This document shows positions 8,001-12,467 of a stretch of 12,467 nucleotides of DNA, piece after piece. The notes under the pieces were generated by a model that saw nothing but the letters and a program-made list of their open reading frames with translations, did not search any database and had not been told where the DNA came from. A program made the translations under genes and the position numbers. This DNA is from DYMC01 sp035406705 (lineage in GTDB: Bacteria > Verrucomicrobiota > Lentisphaeria > Victivallales > GWF2-50-93): the NCBI GenBank assembly GCA_964426675.1, contig CAYRRM010000054.1:1-12467 (forward strand), read 5' to 3'. Numbering within the stretch: the stretch's first letter is position 1; every line of letters begins with the position of its first letter.

Positions 8001-8132
8001 TTTATCGAAAAAAATTCTGTAAATCTCACTGCAGTTATAACTGAAATTTACGGAATTGACATGCAAAAATTTACTTCTGATTGGAAAAAATTCTGCATGG
8101 AATACTCAAAACAGTTGAAGAATAAAAAGTAA
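5028..8132 (+). CDS. Exported multidomain peptidase MA-like gluzincin
   Basis: The 1034-residue protein starts with about 35 very basic residues, then one hydrophobic segment (about 36-53, ending TVIADV) that could be a signal peptide or anchor. Next come a CarboxypepD_reg-like beta domain (about 57-130), a second such domain (about 272-335, GKIVDANDKPIIGAEL and DDNGRFSI), TPR-like helices (about 374-500 and 545-590), and a jelly-roll, carbohydrate-binding or CIA30-like domain (about 607-765). The C-terminal peptidase domain has HEIFH (His897, Glu898, His901) and WLQEGFANY with Glu920, the HExxH plus downstream Glu pattern of gluzincins such as peptidase MA/M1. All zinc ligands and the catalytic Glu are present, so it is probably active. 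It ends the operon, 3 bp after the sulfatase stop and in the same frame, with no visible Shine-Dalgarno site. Substrate unknown; protein or glycoprotein cleavage is inferred. Confidence 0.85.
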   Translation: MRKSYSKKFLSVNNSKKNRKKRPIYRKFKKIENLYLRIFVLFIFICIPITVIADVENKITFSILDYDKLTPIKGAKISIEDNVYLTNENGIIEINNTVKEDKKTKKLIKIKISHPDYYTDFPELINLNENEVNFLLIPNNLVLKAKGKILLPPEKRKELIVGIFIAKKDAIESDPDWKKWEFASNPDYIRNRFKPKTIKEKKYRVYSFLELFDKEGSYGKVDKDGNFSISFIPIRNEENFKIIASSPNFGFSELIIPKDKLEDITLSLSKKGGITVAGKIVDANDKPIIGAELTCEYTKFSIKTDDNGRFSISNCWPSLFYFDINPGKDLEAESIFLDTTYYRPQEHTGTWDNLKVVCYPRKTKNILDAYQEEELCKNFYSLAFENLNSGKYHEAIDNFSKAILLLNYSETVSNSLINRALAYLAIGDMKNAYNDCYEALMLSPMSAYVSFIAGWLELLAGKSELAEKHFSNAINFRDNKDKNTPYYALGLYLSSLANGKNEKTYLKNIKISEDDKIGILFNLIINSSNESDIEKVLNIVNEQQKMDIYFYLGEIYKFTGKKKKAEEYFKNAIQLKKFNTIEYIITMVELEILKGNITNFNFPKANINHTLLFDFEKEQISDIFNPPQGGLLSSISPLSEHLSKTINDPPLGKALKISSPQKGFLYTKKGILLENLKNYEYLTFWTYNSSNNKPIFELQFIEEGGIAKFWRRIEITKTGWTKITIPLRFMRQSENRTPSWRNIKYLGLFFRDAADIYIDNFTFLKSSEKNAILSEEELAEIAFPLTQKLQIQKLITNDYIILTNSQEIELKTLENKINEFFSTIKKDFEGVKKSEPDSPPTLIIFANQEEYRNFIPRFAALLLAQADTPKSGGYTIHSIATSFWKSDMGTLRPVYFHEIFHTWLDKFYAFPSGNGDWLQEGFANYYQITFFPQENLSKIIQTALLEGFTPLEELCNGSRISMNQYWQALTVVAMLMNKKEYRNKLTNLLNTFIEKNSVNLTAVITEIYGIDMQKFTSDWKKFCMEYSKQLKNKK
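6902..6929 (+). repeat. Alternating hairpin TCCTCC / GGAGGA / TCCTCC inside the peptidase gene
   Basis: TCCTCC (6902-6907) pairs with GGAGGA (6912-6917) over a GCAA loop, which is a GNRA-type tetraloop. A second TCCTCC (6924-6929) can pair with the same GGAGGA across a 6-base loop, so the two stems exclude each other. The central arm includes AAGGAGG (6910-6916), a strong Shine-Dalgarno-like sequence, but no start codon follows at a usable distance. It lies at the start of the carbohydrate-binding-like domain. Any function is unproven. Confidence 0.35.
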
Positions 8133-8458
8133 CCTTCTCTTTTCCTCTTTAGATTCAATGACTTAGATCAAACATAATTAAAATTAGAGTATAAAATAGA
8201 TAAAATTCCAACTCTTCCGTCTTTTTATTAAAATATAGCTTTAAAATACAAAAAAACAGCAAGTTATCACATTGATTTTAGGCTGAAAATATATAAAATT
8301 TATAAAACTACCAGATTATTATTTTTATATTTATAAGATTCTTTATAAGAAAAGGAAAAATTATTGTAAATTCTCCGTAACGAATTAATATAATCATTAC
8401 AAAAATCAATAAACATAAGTCCTATTAAAATAAAAAATCTCTTCACTTTTATAAATTC
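8133..8458. other. AT-rich intergenic region upstream of the PocR/AraC gene
   Basis: No coding region or structured RNA is recognisable in these 326 bases. No strong GC-rich terminator follows the peptidase gene; only a pyrimidine-rich stretch (8133-8150) is present. Two promoter-like pairs facing the regulator can be read: TTGATT-16-TAAAAT (8272-8299), and TTGTAA-19-TATAAT, listed separately. Short inverted arms AATTC/GAATT (8370-8374 and 8382-8386 approximately) lie within the spacer of the second and could be an operator. In DNA this AT-rich, such matches arise often by chance. Confidence 0.5.
8364..8394 (+). promoter_or_regulatory. Candidate promoter for the PocR/AraC regulator
   Basis: TTGTAA (8364-8369) and a perfect TATAAT (8389-8394) are separated by 19 bases, slightly longer than the 17 optimum. 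Transcription would begin near 8401 and leave a leader of about 58 bases. No Shine-Dalgarno site precedes the ATG at 8459. Confidence 0.3.
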
Positions 8459-9292
8459 ATGAATAATATAGAAGAATTAAAAGAAGTCCTCGAAAAAATT
8501 TTCTGCTTTCTGGAACAACTCACGGGTATGCGTGTAACAGTAAATGATATCTACGGCTTTTTCTGCGACCACGAGGGAAAAACAGTATTAGATCCAGACA
8601 GGATATACCATCGCCTTGATTATTGTCAGAAAGCAGATAGAAAAAGATGTATAGAGCATGAATGCAAGCATGCAAATATTATAGCTGCTAAAAAGAGTTT
8701 CCCATTTATTTGGTCTTGCTGGAAAGGCCCTCAGCAAATCGCTGTACCACTAAAATGGCATGGTCGTCATGCAGGAATTATCTTCATTGGCCCCTTTATT
8801 TCATCATCATCAAATAAAGAAATGTTGAAAGAAGAAATTCTACTCAATGTACCAGTTATAGATTTAGATAAATTAAACGGTATTTTTGAATTACTTGACG
8901 TAATAGGAAGAGGGATAGTAGAAAAGGCTGTTGAAGTAAAAATATCTGGTAAAGGGGAAAGATGGCAAAAGATATATAAATTATATACAGAAAATATCAC
9001 AAAAAAAATAACTATAAAGGATGTTGCAAAAGAGTTAAATCTTTCTCCCTCAAGAGCAAGTCACATCGTAAAAGAATTATTCGGAAAATCATTTGAACAA
9101 CTAGTCCTGGATTATAGAATACAAAGAGTAGCAGCCCTTCTTGAATCTACAGATATGAGCATCTCTGAAATAGCCGAAGAATGTGGTTTTTGCGACATTT
9201 TTTATTGCAGCAGAGTATTCAAAGAAAAATATGGAGTTTCACCTAATAATTTTAAACAGAAACATTTCATCAGACAACAACAAAGAAAATAA
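8459..9292 (+). CDS. AraC-family regulator with PocR sensory domain
   Basis: The 277-residue protein has an N-terminal PocR-type ligand-binding domain (about 1-155). It carries the Cys/His pattern typical of the family: Cys56, Cys64, Cys69 and Cys87, in YCQKADRKRCIEHECKHAN and FIWSCWKGPQQIAVPL. The C-terminal AraC DNA-binding domain (about 178-270) has a first helix-turn-helix near 184-205 (IKDVAKELNLSPSRASHIVK) and the second in the diagnostic ISEIAEECGF...FYCSRVFKEKYGVSPNNF block. PocR in Salmonella activates propanediol and cobalamin genes. Related domains elsewhere are thought to sense small hydrocarbon derivatives or sugars. It is a cytoplasmic transcription activator or repressor. Candidate targets are the upstream hydrolase operon, whose 3' end lies 326 bp away, or the convergent cobU. 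The start has no clear Shine-Dalgarno site, but the N-terminus fits the domain. Confidence 0.92.
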   Translation: MNNIEELKEVLEKIFCFLEQLTGMRVTVNDIYGFFCDHEGKTVLDPDRIYHRLDYCQKADRKRCIEHECKHANIIAAKKSFPFIWSCWKGPQQIAVPLKWHGRHAGIIFIGPFISSSSNKEMLKEEILLNVPVIDLDKLNGIFELLDVIGRGIVEKAVEVKISGKGERWQKIYKLYTENITKKITIKDVAKELNLSPSRASHIVKELFGKSFEQLVLDYRIQRVAALLESTDMSISEIAEECGFCDIFYCSRVFKEKYGVSPNNFKQKHFIRQQQRK

Positions 9293-9325
9293 GAAAAACA
9301 AAAATAAATTATAAAATGAGGTTAT

Positions 9326-9853
9326 TTATCCTTTGATCTTTACCGGGATACCGCAAAAACAAAGATAAACTTCATCTGCGAAATTCGCAAATATCTTATT
9401 AACAGTTCCAGCATTGTCTCTAAATTCACGTGAAACTTTATCTCCTGGTACAATACCACAACCAACCTCATTTGAAACAAATACTACCACAGGATGTGGC
9501 GACTTTTCAAGAAATTCCAAACATTTTTTTAGCTCAGTAAGCCAGTCTTTATCATTCAACATCATATTTGAAAGCCATATTGTAAGACAATCCACTACAA
9601 TAAAATCGGCATTTGAAGCAACAGCCTTTTCAATAGATGAAGAGATAAAAAATCTTTCTTCTATTGTTTTCCATCTTTCACCCCTCTCTATTTGATGTTT
9701 TGCAATTCGGGCAGCCATTTCTTCATCACCAGCCCAACCTGTAGCTATGTAAAAAGGAGATTTTGAATTTTTCGCAAAATCAAGAGCCATCGAACTCTTA
9801 CCACTTCTTGCCCCACCAGAAATAAGAATGATTTTCCCCTTACTATTAATCAT
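9326..9853 (-). CDS. cobU: Adenosylcobinamide kinase / adenosylcobinamide-phosphate guanylyltransferase
   Basis: The 175-residue product matches CobU/CobP end to end: P-loop GGARSGKS (residues 13-20), FYIATGWAGDEEM, the RIAKHQIERGERW block with His53 as the likely guanylylated His, VVDCLTIWLSNM, and the terminal SNEVGCGIVPGDKVSREFRDNAGTVN signature. The enzyme phosphorylates adenosylcobinamide with a nucleoside triphosphate and then transfers GMP, making adenosyl-GDP-cobinamide for the nucleotide-loop step of vitamin B12 synthesis or salvage in the cytoplasm. Length is normal. It follows the KAS III-like gene by 27 bp on the same strand, so the two are probably cotranscribed. No other cobalamin gene is in the window. 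It converges with the PocR/AraC gene, with 33 bp between stops and no strong hairpin terminator. Confidence 0.95.
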   Translation of the reverse strand: MINSKGKIILISGGARSGKSSMALDFAKNSKSPFYIATGWAGDEEMAARIAKHQIERGERWKTIEERFFISSSIEKAVASNADFIVVDCLTIWLSNMMLNDKDWLTELKKCLEFLEKSPHPVVVFVSNEVGCGIVPGDKVSREFRDNAGTVNKIFANFADEVYLCFCGIPVKIKG

Positions 9854-9880
9854 ATAATTGGTACAGATAAAAGGTAGGAT

Positions 9881-10801
9881 TCAAATTCTTTTTAATATAG
9901 TACTGGACCATGATAGCCCCACTCCAAAACCACTGATAAGAATCGTCTTCACTTCAGTCTTAGATAAAAGCTCTTCTAAAATTATTGGAATTGAAGATGA
10001 TACTGTATTACCAAAATCCTGCGCGTTAAAAATAACTTTTTCCCTGGGAATTTCAAGCTTCTTCCCGAGAGTGTCAACAATTATTTTACTGCCTTGATGA
10101 AAGACAAAAAGATCTATATCGTCTTTTTTTATCTTATTTTTATTCATAAGTTGTCTTATATCTTCAGGAATAACTTTAGCTGTAAAATTAAAAACGGCTC
10201 TGCCATTCATAAAAAGTTTACCATTTTTACATATTAAATCTTCATAATTTTTCCCAGATGTGCCAAAAGTAAACTTCATAGGAGTAAATATAGGAGTATC
10301 TGATAAAAGAACAACAGCTGCAGCATCTCCAAAAAGAAGACTCGTATTTTTATCATTCGGATCAATTATTTTCGAATAAGGATCTGAAGTAAATAATAGA
10401 GCTTTTTTGATTTCATTGCACTTCATAAACGATAAGATTACAGAAAGTCCATAGACAAATCCAGAACATCCAAGAGAAATATCAAAAGCCGCACACGAGT
10501 TTTTAAGGCCAAGCATGCCGTGTAGAATCGCAGCGCAGTGGGGAATGTTATAATCCGGATTTTGTGTTACAACAACAAGAGCTTCAATATCATCTTTATT
10601 TATTTTACACTTTTTTGAAAGGTTCTCAAATGCTTTTAGGCAGAGGATTGAAGCGTCTTCATTATTTGCCTTTAATGCAATTTGCCGAACACCTATTTTT
10701 TCTTCAATGAATTCATTTGTTATTGAGAATTTTTCCTTTCTCTCGTAATTTGATATCCTTTGAAGCGGAATATATGATGCTATATTTTCTATACCTATCA
10801 T
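9881..10801 (-). CDS. 3-oxoacyl-ACP synthase III-like ketosynthase
   Basis: The 306-residue protein is a KAS III (FabH-like) thiolase-fold enzyme. It has the active-site Cys112 in FDISLGCSGFVYGL, the GDAAAVVLL segment (158-166), His235 in LFVFHQGSK, and Asn265 in FGNTVSSSIPIIL, so the Cys-His-Asn triad is complete. These enzymes condense an acyl-CoA starter with malonyl-ACP. The residues after the His are QGS rather than the QAN of housekeeping FabH. That variant is familiar from KAS III-like proteins outside the core fatty-acid operon, so I do not call it fabH. It is slightly shorter than typical FabH. No acyl-carrier protein or other fatty-acid gene is adjacent; its only close partner is cobU, 27 bp downstream. 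A promoter-like pair lies about 30 bp upstream. The role could be a special fatty acyl or envelope-lipid pathway; this is inference. Confidence 0.88.
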   Translation of the reverse strand: MIGIENIASYIPLQRISNYERKEKFSITNEFIEEKIGVRQIALKANNEDASILCLKAFENLSKKCKINKDDIEALVVVTQNPDYNIPHCAAILHGMLGLKNSCAAFDISLGCSGFVYGLSVILSFMKCNEIKKALLFTSDPYSKIIDPNDKNTSLLFGDAAAVVLLSDTPIFTPMKFTFGTSGKNYEDLICKNGKLFMNGRAVFNFTAKVIPEDIRQLMNKNKIKKDDIDLFVFHQGSKIIVDTLGKKLEIPREKVIFNAQDFGNTVSSSIPIILEELLSKTEVKTILISGFGVGLSWSSTILKRI

Positions 10802-10834
10802 TAAATTTCACTCTATTAAATATTAAAAAATATT

Positions 10835-10863
10835 AATATACCATCTTATTTTCCAAATTACAA
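10835..10863 (-). promoter_or_regulatory. Promoter of the ketosynthase-cobU pair
   Basis: Read on the minus strand, TTGTAA (10863-10858) and TATATT (10840-10835) are separated by exactly 17 bases. Transcription would start near 10828, giving a leader of about 27 bases before the ATG at 10801. A weak GAGTGA lies about 7 bases before the start codon. This is the best sigma-70-like pair seen in the window. Confidence 0.5.
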
Positions 10864-11034
10864 TAAAAAATTTACTAATTTACAGAATAGCAATAAATAG
10901 AGACATTTTTACTCCATTAAGATTTATTAGAGTTAATATATTCCTGTGAAATTTTTTTATTTAAAAGAGCCCATCTCATTTTGCTTGGAGTAATTTATCA
11001 TTATAAAAAACTTATCTTTTCGCGAGCTTTAAAA

Positions 11035-11048
11035 GGGATATTTATCCC
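11035..11048. repeat. Short hairpin GGGAT/ATCCC
   Basis: GGGAT (11035-11039) and ATCCC (11044-11048) form a perfect 5-bp stem with a 4-base loop, in an AT-rich surrounding. It could be an operator half-site pair or a leader hairpin. It is not followed by a T-run on either strand, so it is not a standard terminator. Confidence 0.3.
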
Positions 11049-11050
11049 AT

Positions 11051-11090
11051 CTTTAGCAAAAAGCAATTTCAAAGTCAACTTTAGCAAAAA
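11051..11090. repeat. Direct repeat CTTTAGCAAAAA, two copies
   Basis: CTTTAGCAAAAA occurs at 11051-11062 and again, identical, at 11079-11090, a period of 28 bases. This is too few copies for a CRISPR array. A regulatory tandem site or chance in A-rich DNA is possible. Confidence 0.35.
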
Positions 11091-11118
11091 ATGATTTATA
11101 TTTTTTTAGAAAGATGAG

Positions 11119-11139
11119 CTTCTTCAAAAAATTAAGAAG
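11119..11139. repeat. Hairpin CTTCTT/AAGAAG
   Basis: CTTCTT (11119-11124) pairs with AAGAAG (11134-11139) over a 9-base A/T loop. On the plus strand it is followed by A residues rather than T. On the minus strand no T-run follows the stem, so it is not a classical terminator. Confidence 0.25.
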
Positions 11140-11365
11140 TAAAAAACTCTCTCCCTATTCTATTATGGAGCATTAAAAGATTTATCAGAATAAGATTTAA
11201 ATCACGGATTAATGTCAGTATTAGATCCCATATCTTGCACATTCAACCCACGCCTTGAGTCCTCAATGTATGTCAGCAACATAAATATTTATCTTCAAGC
11301 AGACTCTGTGTGTAGATTTCTTAAAAAATATTATTATCAGACCAACGTTTTTTTGATTTCAATAA

Positions 11366-12085
11366 CTACTTCACTGTTATGATAATATTCTGATTGTCAT
11401 CAATTTCTACTCTTTTCAGAGAAGCAAGTATTTTATCTACTTTACCTCCAGTGAGGGCTGGCATGAATTTATCGAGTATCTGTTTTTGAGCAAAAGACAT
11501 TGGCATTTTACCCATTTTGCATTCTGTAATATTAAATGAAACAGGAGTATTTTCATCTTCAGGATTTAGTGGTACTCCTTTAATTTCAAATGTCGCTGGA
11601 ATTTTTCCAGCAAGTTTTGTTATCAAAAGTACATAGAGAAAACCATGAGTATCTGTTTTAAAAGCTATTTTTTCAACCACATAAGCTCCTCCTACATCAC
11701 CATCTACTTTTGCCAGAAATGTATCATTGTAAGCAAAGGTGGCTTCTGGGCCTGTAAATACGTATTTAGTATCCCCAATCTGTTCATCAACCCTTGCTAT
11801 AAGATTTTTCATCTTAGTCTTCACTGAATCTTGGTCATTAGGGTCGGTTAAAGTTGGATACAAACTTTCATCAGTTGGAATAAACATTGCAACAATTACA
11901 CCAACAAGACCTACAAAAATAATAAGCCCAATGAGTTTTCTCAATAATCCAAAGAAACTAAACCCCTCCCCTTTGTCAACCACCTTTGGTCTAATCTCTT
12001 CTATATTCAGTTTATCTCCGCAGTTTCTACAAAAGATTGAGCCCAGTTGATTTTCAAATCCACATTTAGGACATTTTATTAACAT
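11366..12085 (-). CDS. Zinc-ribbon membrane protein of unknown function
   Basis: The 239-residue protein begins with a zinc ribbon, CPKCGFEN...FCRNCGDKL (Cys5, Cys8, Cys19, Cys22). A short polar linker follows, then one hydrophobic membrane segment (about residues 49-69). The remaining 170 residues are probably extracytoplasmic, with alternating beta-type hydrophobicity and no motif I recognise. The zinc ribbon would sit in the cytoplasm if the usual positive-inside pattern (RPK, LLRK before the membrane span) holds. The start is well supported by AAGGAG eight bases upstream. It follows the FmdB-type gene by 29 bp on the same strand, so the pair is likely cotranscribed. It ends in TAG; most other genes here end in TAA. 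A stress or envelope-sensing role is possible but only a guess. Confidence 0.75.
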   Translation of the reverse strand: MLIKCPKCGFENQLGSIFCRNCGDKLNIEEIRPKVVDKGEGFSFFGLLRKLIGLIIFVGLVGVIVAMFIPTDESLYPTLTDPNDQDSVKTKMKNLIARVDEQIGDTKYVFTGPEATFAYNDTFLAKVDGDVGGAYVVEKIAFKTDTHGFLYVLLITKLAGKIPATFEIKGVPLNPEDENTPVSFNITECKMGKMPMSFAQKQILDKFMPALTGGKVDKILASLKRVEIDDNQNIIITVK

Positions 12086-12093
12086 ATAAAAAA

Positions 12094-12099
12094 CTCCTT
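12094..12099 (-). promoter_or_regulatory. Strong Shine-Dalgarno site for the 12085 gene
   Basis: On the minus strand AAGGAG lies eight bases before the ATG at 12085. It fixes that start and is the only strong Shine-Dalgarno match ahead of any gene in the window, showing that the host ribosome can use such sites. Confidence 0.7.
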
Positions 12100-12114
12100 A
12101 TTTATAAAAAATAT

Positions 12115-12396
12115 TTATTCTTTTTTCTTTGTTTCAGTTTTTTCTGGCTGCTTTTTTTCTGTTTTTGTAGACGCTGCTTCTGACTTTTTTGAATCAGTGC
12201 TTCCAGATTTCCTCTTATAATCAGTCTCATAGAAACCGCTTCCTTTGAATATAATTCCTGCTCCAGTTCCAATAAGGCGTTTAACTTTTCCTTTCTTCCC
12301 ACATAACAGGCAGGTATCAAGCGGCTTATCGTTCATTTTTTGAAATTGTTCAAACTCTTTTTTGCAATTTAAGCATTCGTATTGATAGGTTGGCAT
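12115..12396 (-). CDS. FmdB-family zinc-ribbon protein
   Basis: The 93-residue protein matches the FmdB / CxxC-CxxC-SSSS family: MPTYQYECLNCKKEFEQFQKM with the first CxxC (Cys8, Cys11), then TCLLCGKKGKVKRLIG with the second (Cys29, Cys32), and the conserved FKGSGFYETDY segment (residues 50-60). The tail from about residue 62 is Lys/Glu/Ser/Thr-rich and disordered, as is usual. Family members are small predicted regulators; one was proposed to act in formamidase gene control, but the biochemical role is generally unknown. The ATG gives the canonical MPTYxYxC start although no Shine-Dalgarno site is visible. The gene lies first in a two-gene minus-strand unit with the zinc-ribbon membrane protein. 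A frame-shifted Lys-rich reading (12102-12320) is a shadow of this tail. Confidence 0.92.
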   Translation of the reverse strand: MPTYQYECLNCKKEFEQFQKMNDKPLDTCLLCGKKGKVKRLIGTGAGIIFKGSGFYETDYKRKSGSTDSKKSEAASTKTEKKQPEKTETKKKE

Positions 12397-12467
12397 ATTT
12401 TTATATATCGTTTTATAGTTGTTAGCTCAGATAAATGGGCACTAAATATATATATCCAATTTTTTTT

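Larger units (their letters stand above)
10802..11365. other. Long intergenic region without a convincing gene
   Basis: These 564 bases lie between the ketosynthase promoter side and the 3' end of the zinc-ribbon membrane gene. The region holds the promoter at 10835-10863, two short hairpins, a 12-base direct repeat, and a weak minus-strand promoter-like pair (TTGACT 11078-11073, TAAAGA 11055-11050, spacer 17). Bases 11202-11282 are less AT-rich and encode a 26-residue minus-strand peptide that looks protein-like. The opposite strand holds a 56-codon frame (11212-11382) that overlaps the neighbouring gene's end. Neither is supported as a gene. No tRNA or known structured RNA was recognised. 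Confidence 0.5.

Noticed and set aside
9293..9325. Bidirectional terminator between the convergent regulator and cobU genes
   Set aside because: Only a weak AAATAA/TTATTT pairing with a long loop is visible; too weak to call.
9414..9695. 93-residue plus-strand frame
   Set aside because: Antisense to the well-supported cobU gene.
11051..11090. CRISPR-like spacing of two identical 12-mers
   Set aside because: Only two short A-rich copies, no further repeats and no cas genes.
11119..11139. Rho-independent terminator
   Set aside because: A/T-rich 6-bp stem with a 9-base loop and no T-run after the stem on either strand.
11212..11382. 56-codon plus-strand frame in the intergenic gap
   Set aside because: No Shine-Dalgarno site, no recognisable features, and it runs into the 3' end of the opposing gene.
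11739..12050. 103-residue plus-strand frame
   Set aside because: Antisense to the zinc-ribbon membrane gene, which has a strong Shine-Dalgarno site and clear Cys motifs.
12102..12320. 72-residue minus-strand Lys-rich frame
   Set aside because: Frame-shifted reading of the repetitive FmdB tail; the real FmdB frame has the conserved motifs.

Overview
The window is AT-rich and gene-dense. It looks like one chromosomal segment of a Gram-negative-type bacterium with secreted hydrolases. A secreted multidomain peptidase MA-like protein, a SASA-type esterase, a type I sulfatase and a PocR/AraC regulator together recall glycan-feeding members of the PVC group (Lentisphaerota or Planctomycetota relatives). 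This placement is inference from gene content only. No rRNA, tRNA, CRISPR array, insertion sequence or phage gene was seen.

Region 1 (1-8132, + strand) is a tight five-gene block: a 5'-truncated SASA (sialate/acetylxylan O-acetylesterase-like) gene, a secreted alpha/beta-hydrolase esterase, a large secreted helical protein of unknown function, a type I formylglycine sulfatase, and a 1034-residue exported gluzincin peptidase carrying CarboxypepD_reg-like, TPR and carbohydrate-binding-like domains. Gaps are 1, 14, 6 and 3 bp, so this is almost certainly one operon. The last three genes lie in one reading frame, separated only by single TAA codons plus one or two sense codons, and the last two have no visible Shine-Dalgarno sequence. 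Two ester-removing enzymes, a sulfate-ester hydrolase and a peptidase suggest stripping of an O-acetylated, sulfated glycan or glycoprotein.

Region 2 (8133-9292) is an AT-rich spacer followed by a PocR-domain AraC-family regulator on the + strand. Region 3 (9326-10801, - strand) is a KAS III-like ketosynthase followed by cobU (cobinamide kinase/guanylyltransferase). A good -35/-10 pair lies just upstream of the ketosynthase. The regulator and cobU are convergent.

Region 4 (10802-11365) is 564 bases without a convincing gene. It holds small hairpins, a 12-base direct repeat and a possible short coding remnant. Region 5 (11366-12396, - strand) is a FmdB-type zinc-ribbon gene followed by a zinc-ribbon membrane protein of unknown function, the latter with a strong Shine-Dalgarno sequence.

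The most interesting item is the five-gene operon, with its same-frame arrangement and its unrecognised 662-residue secreted protein.
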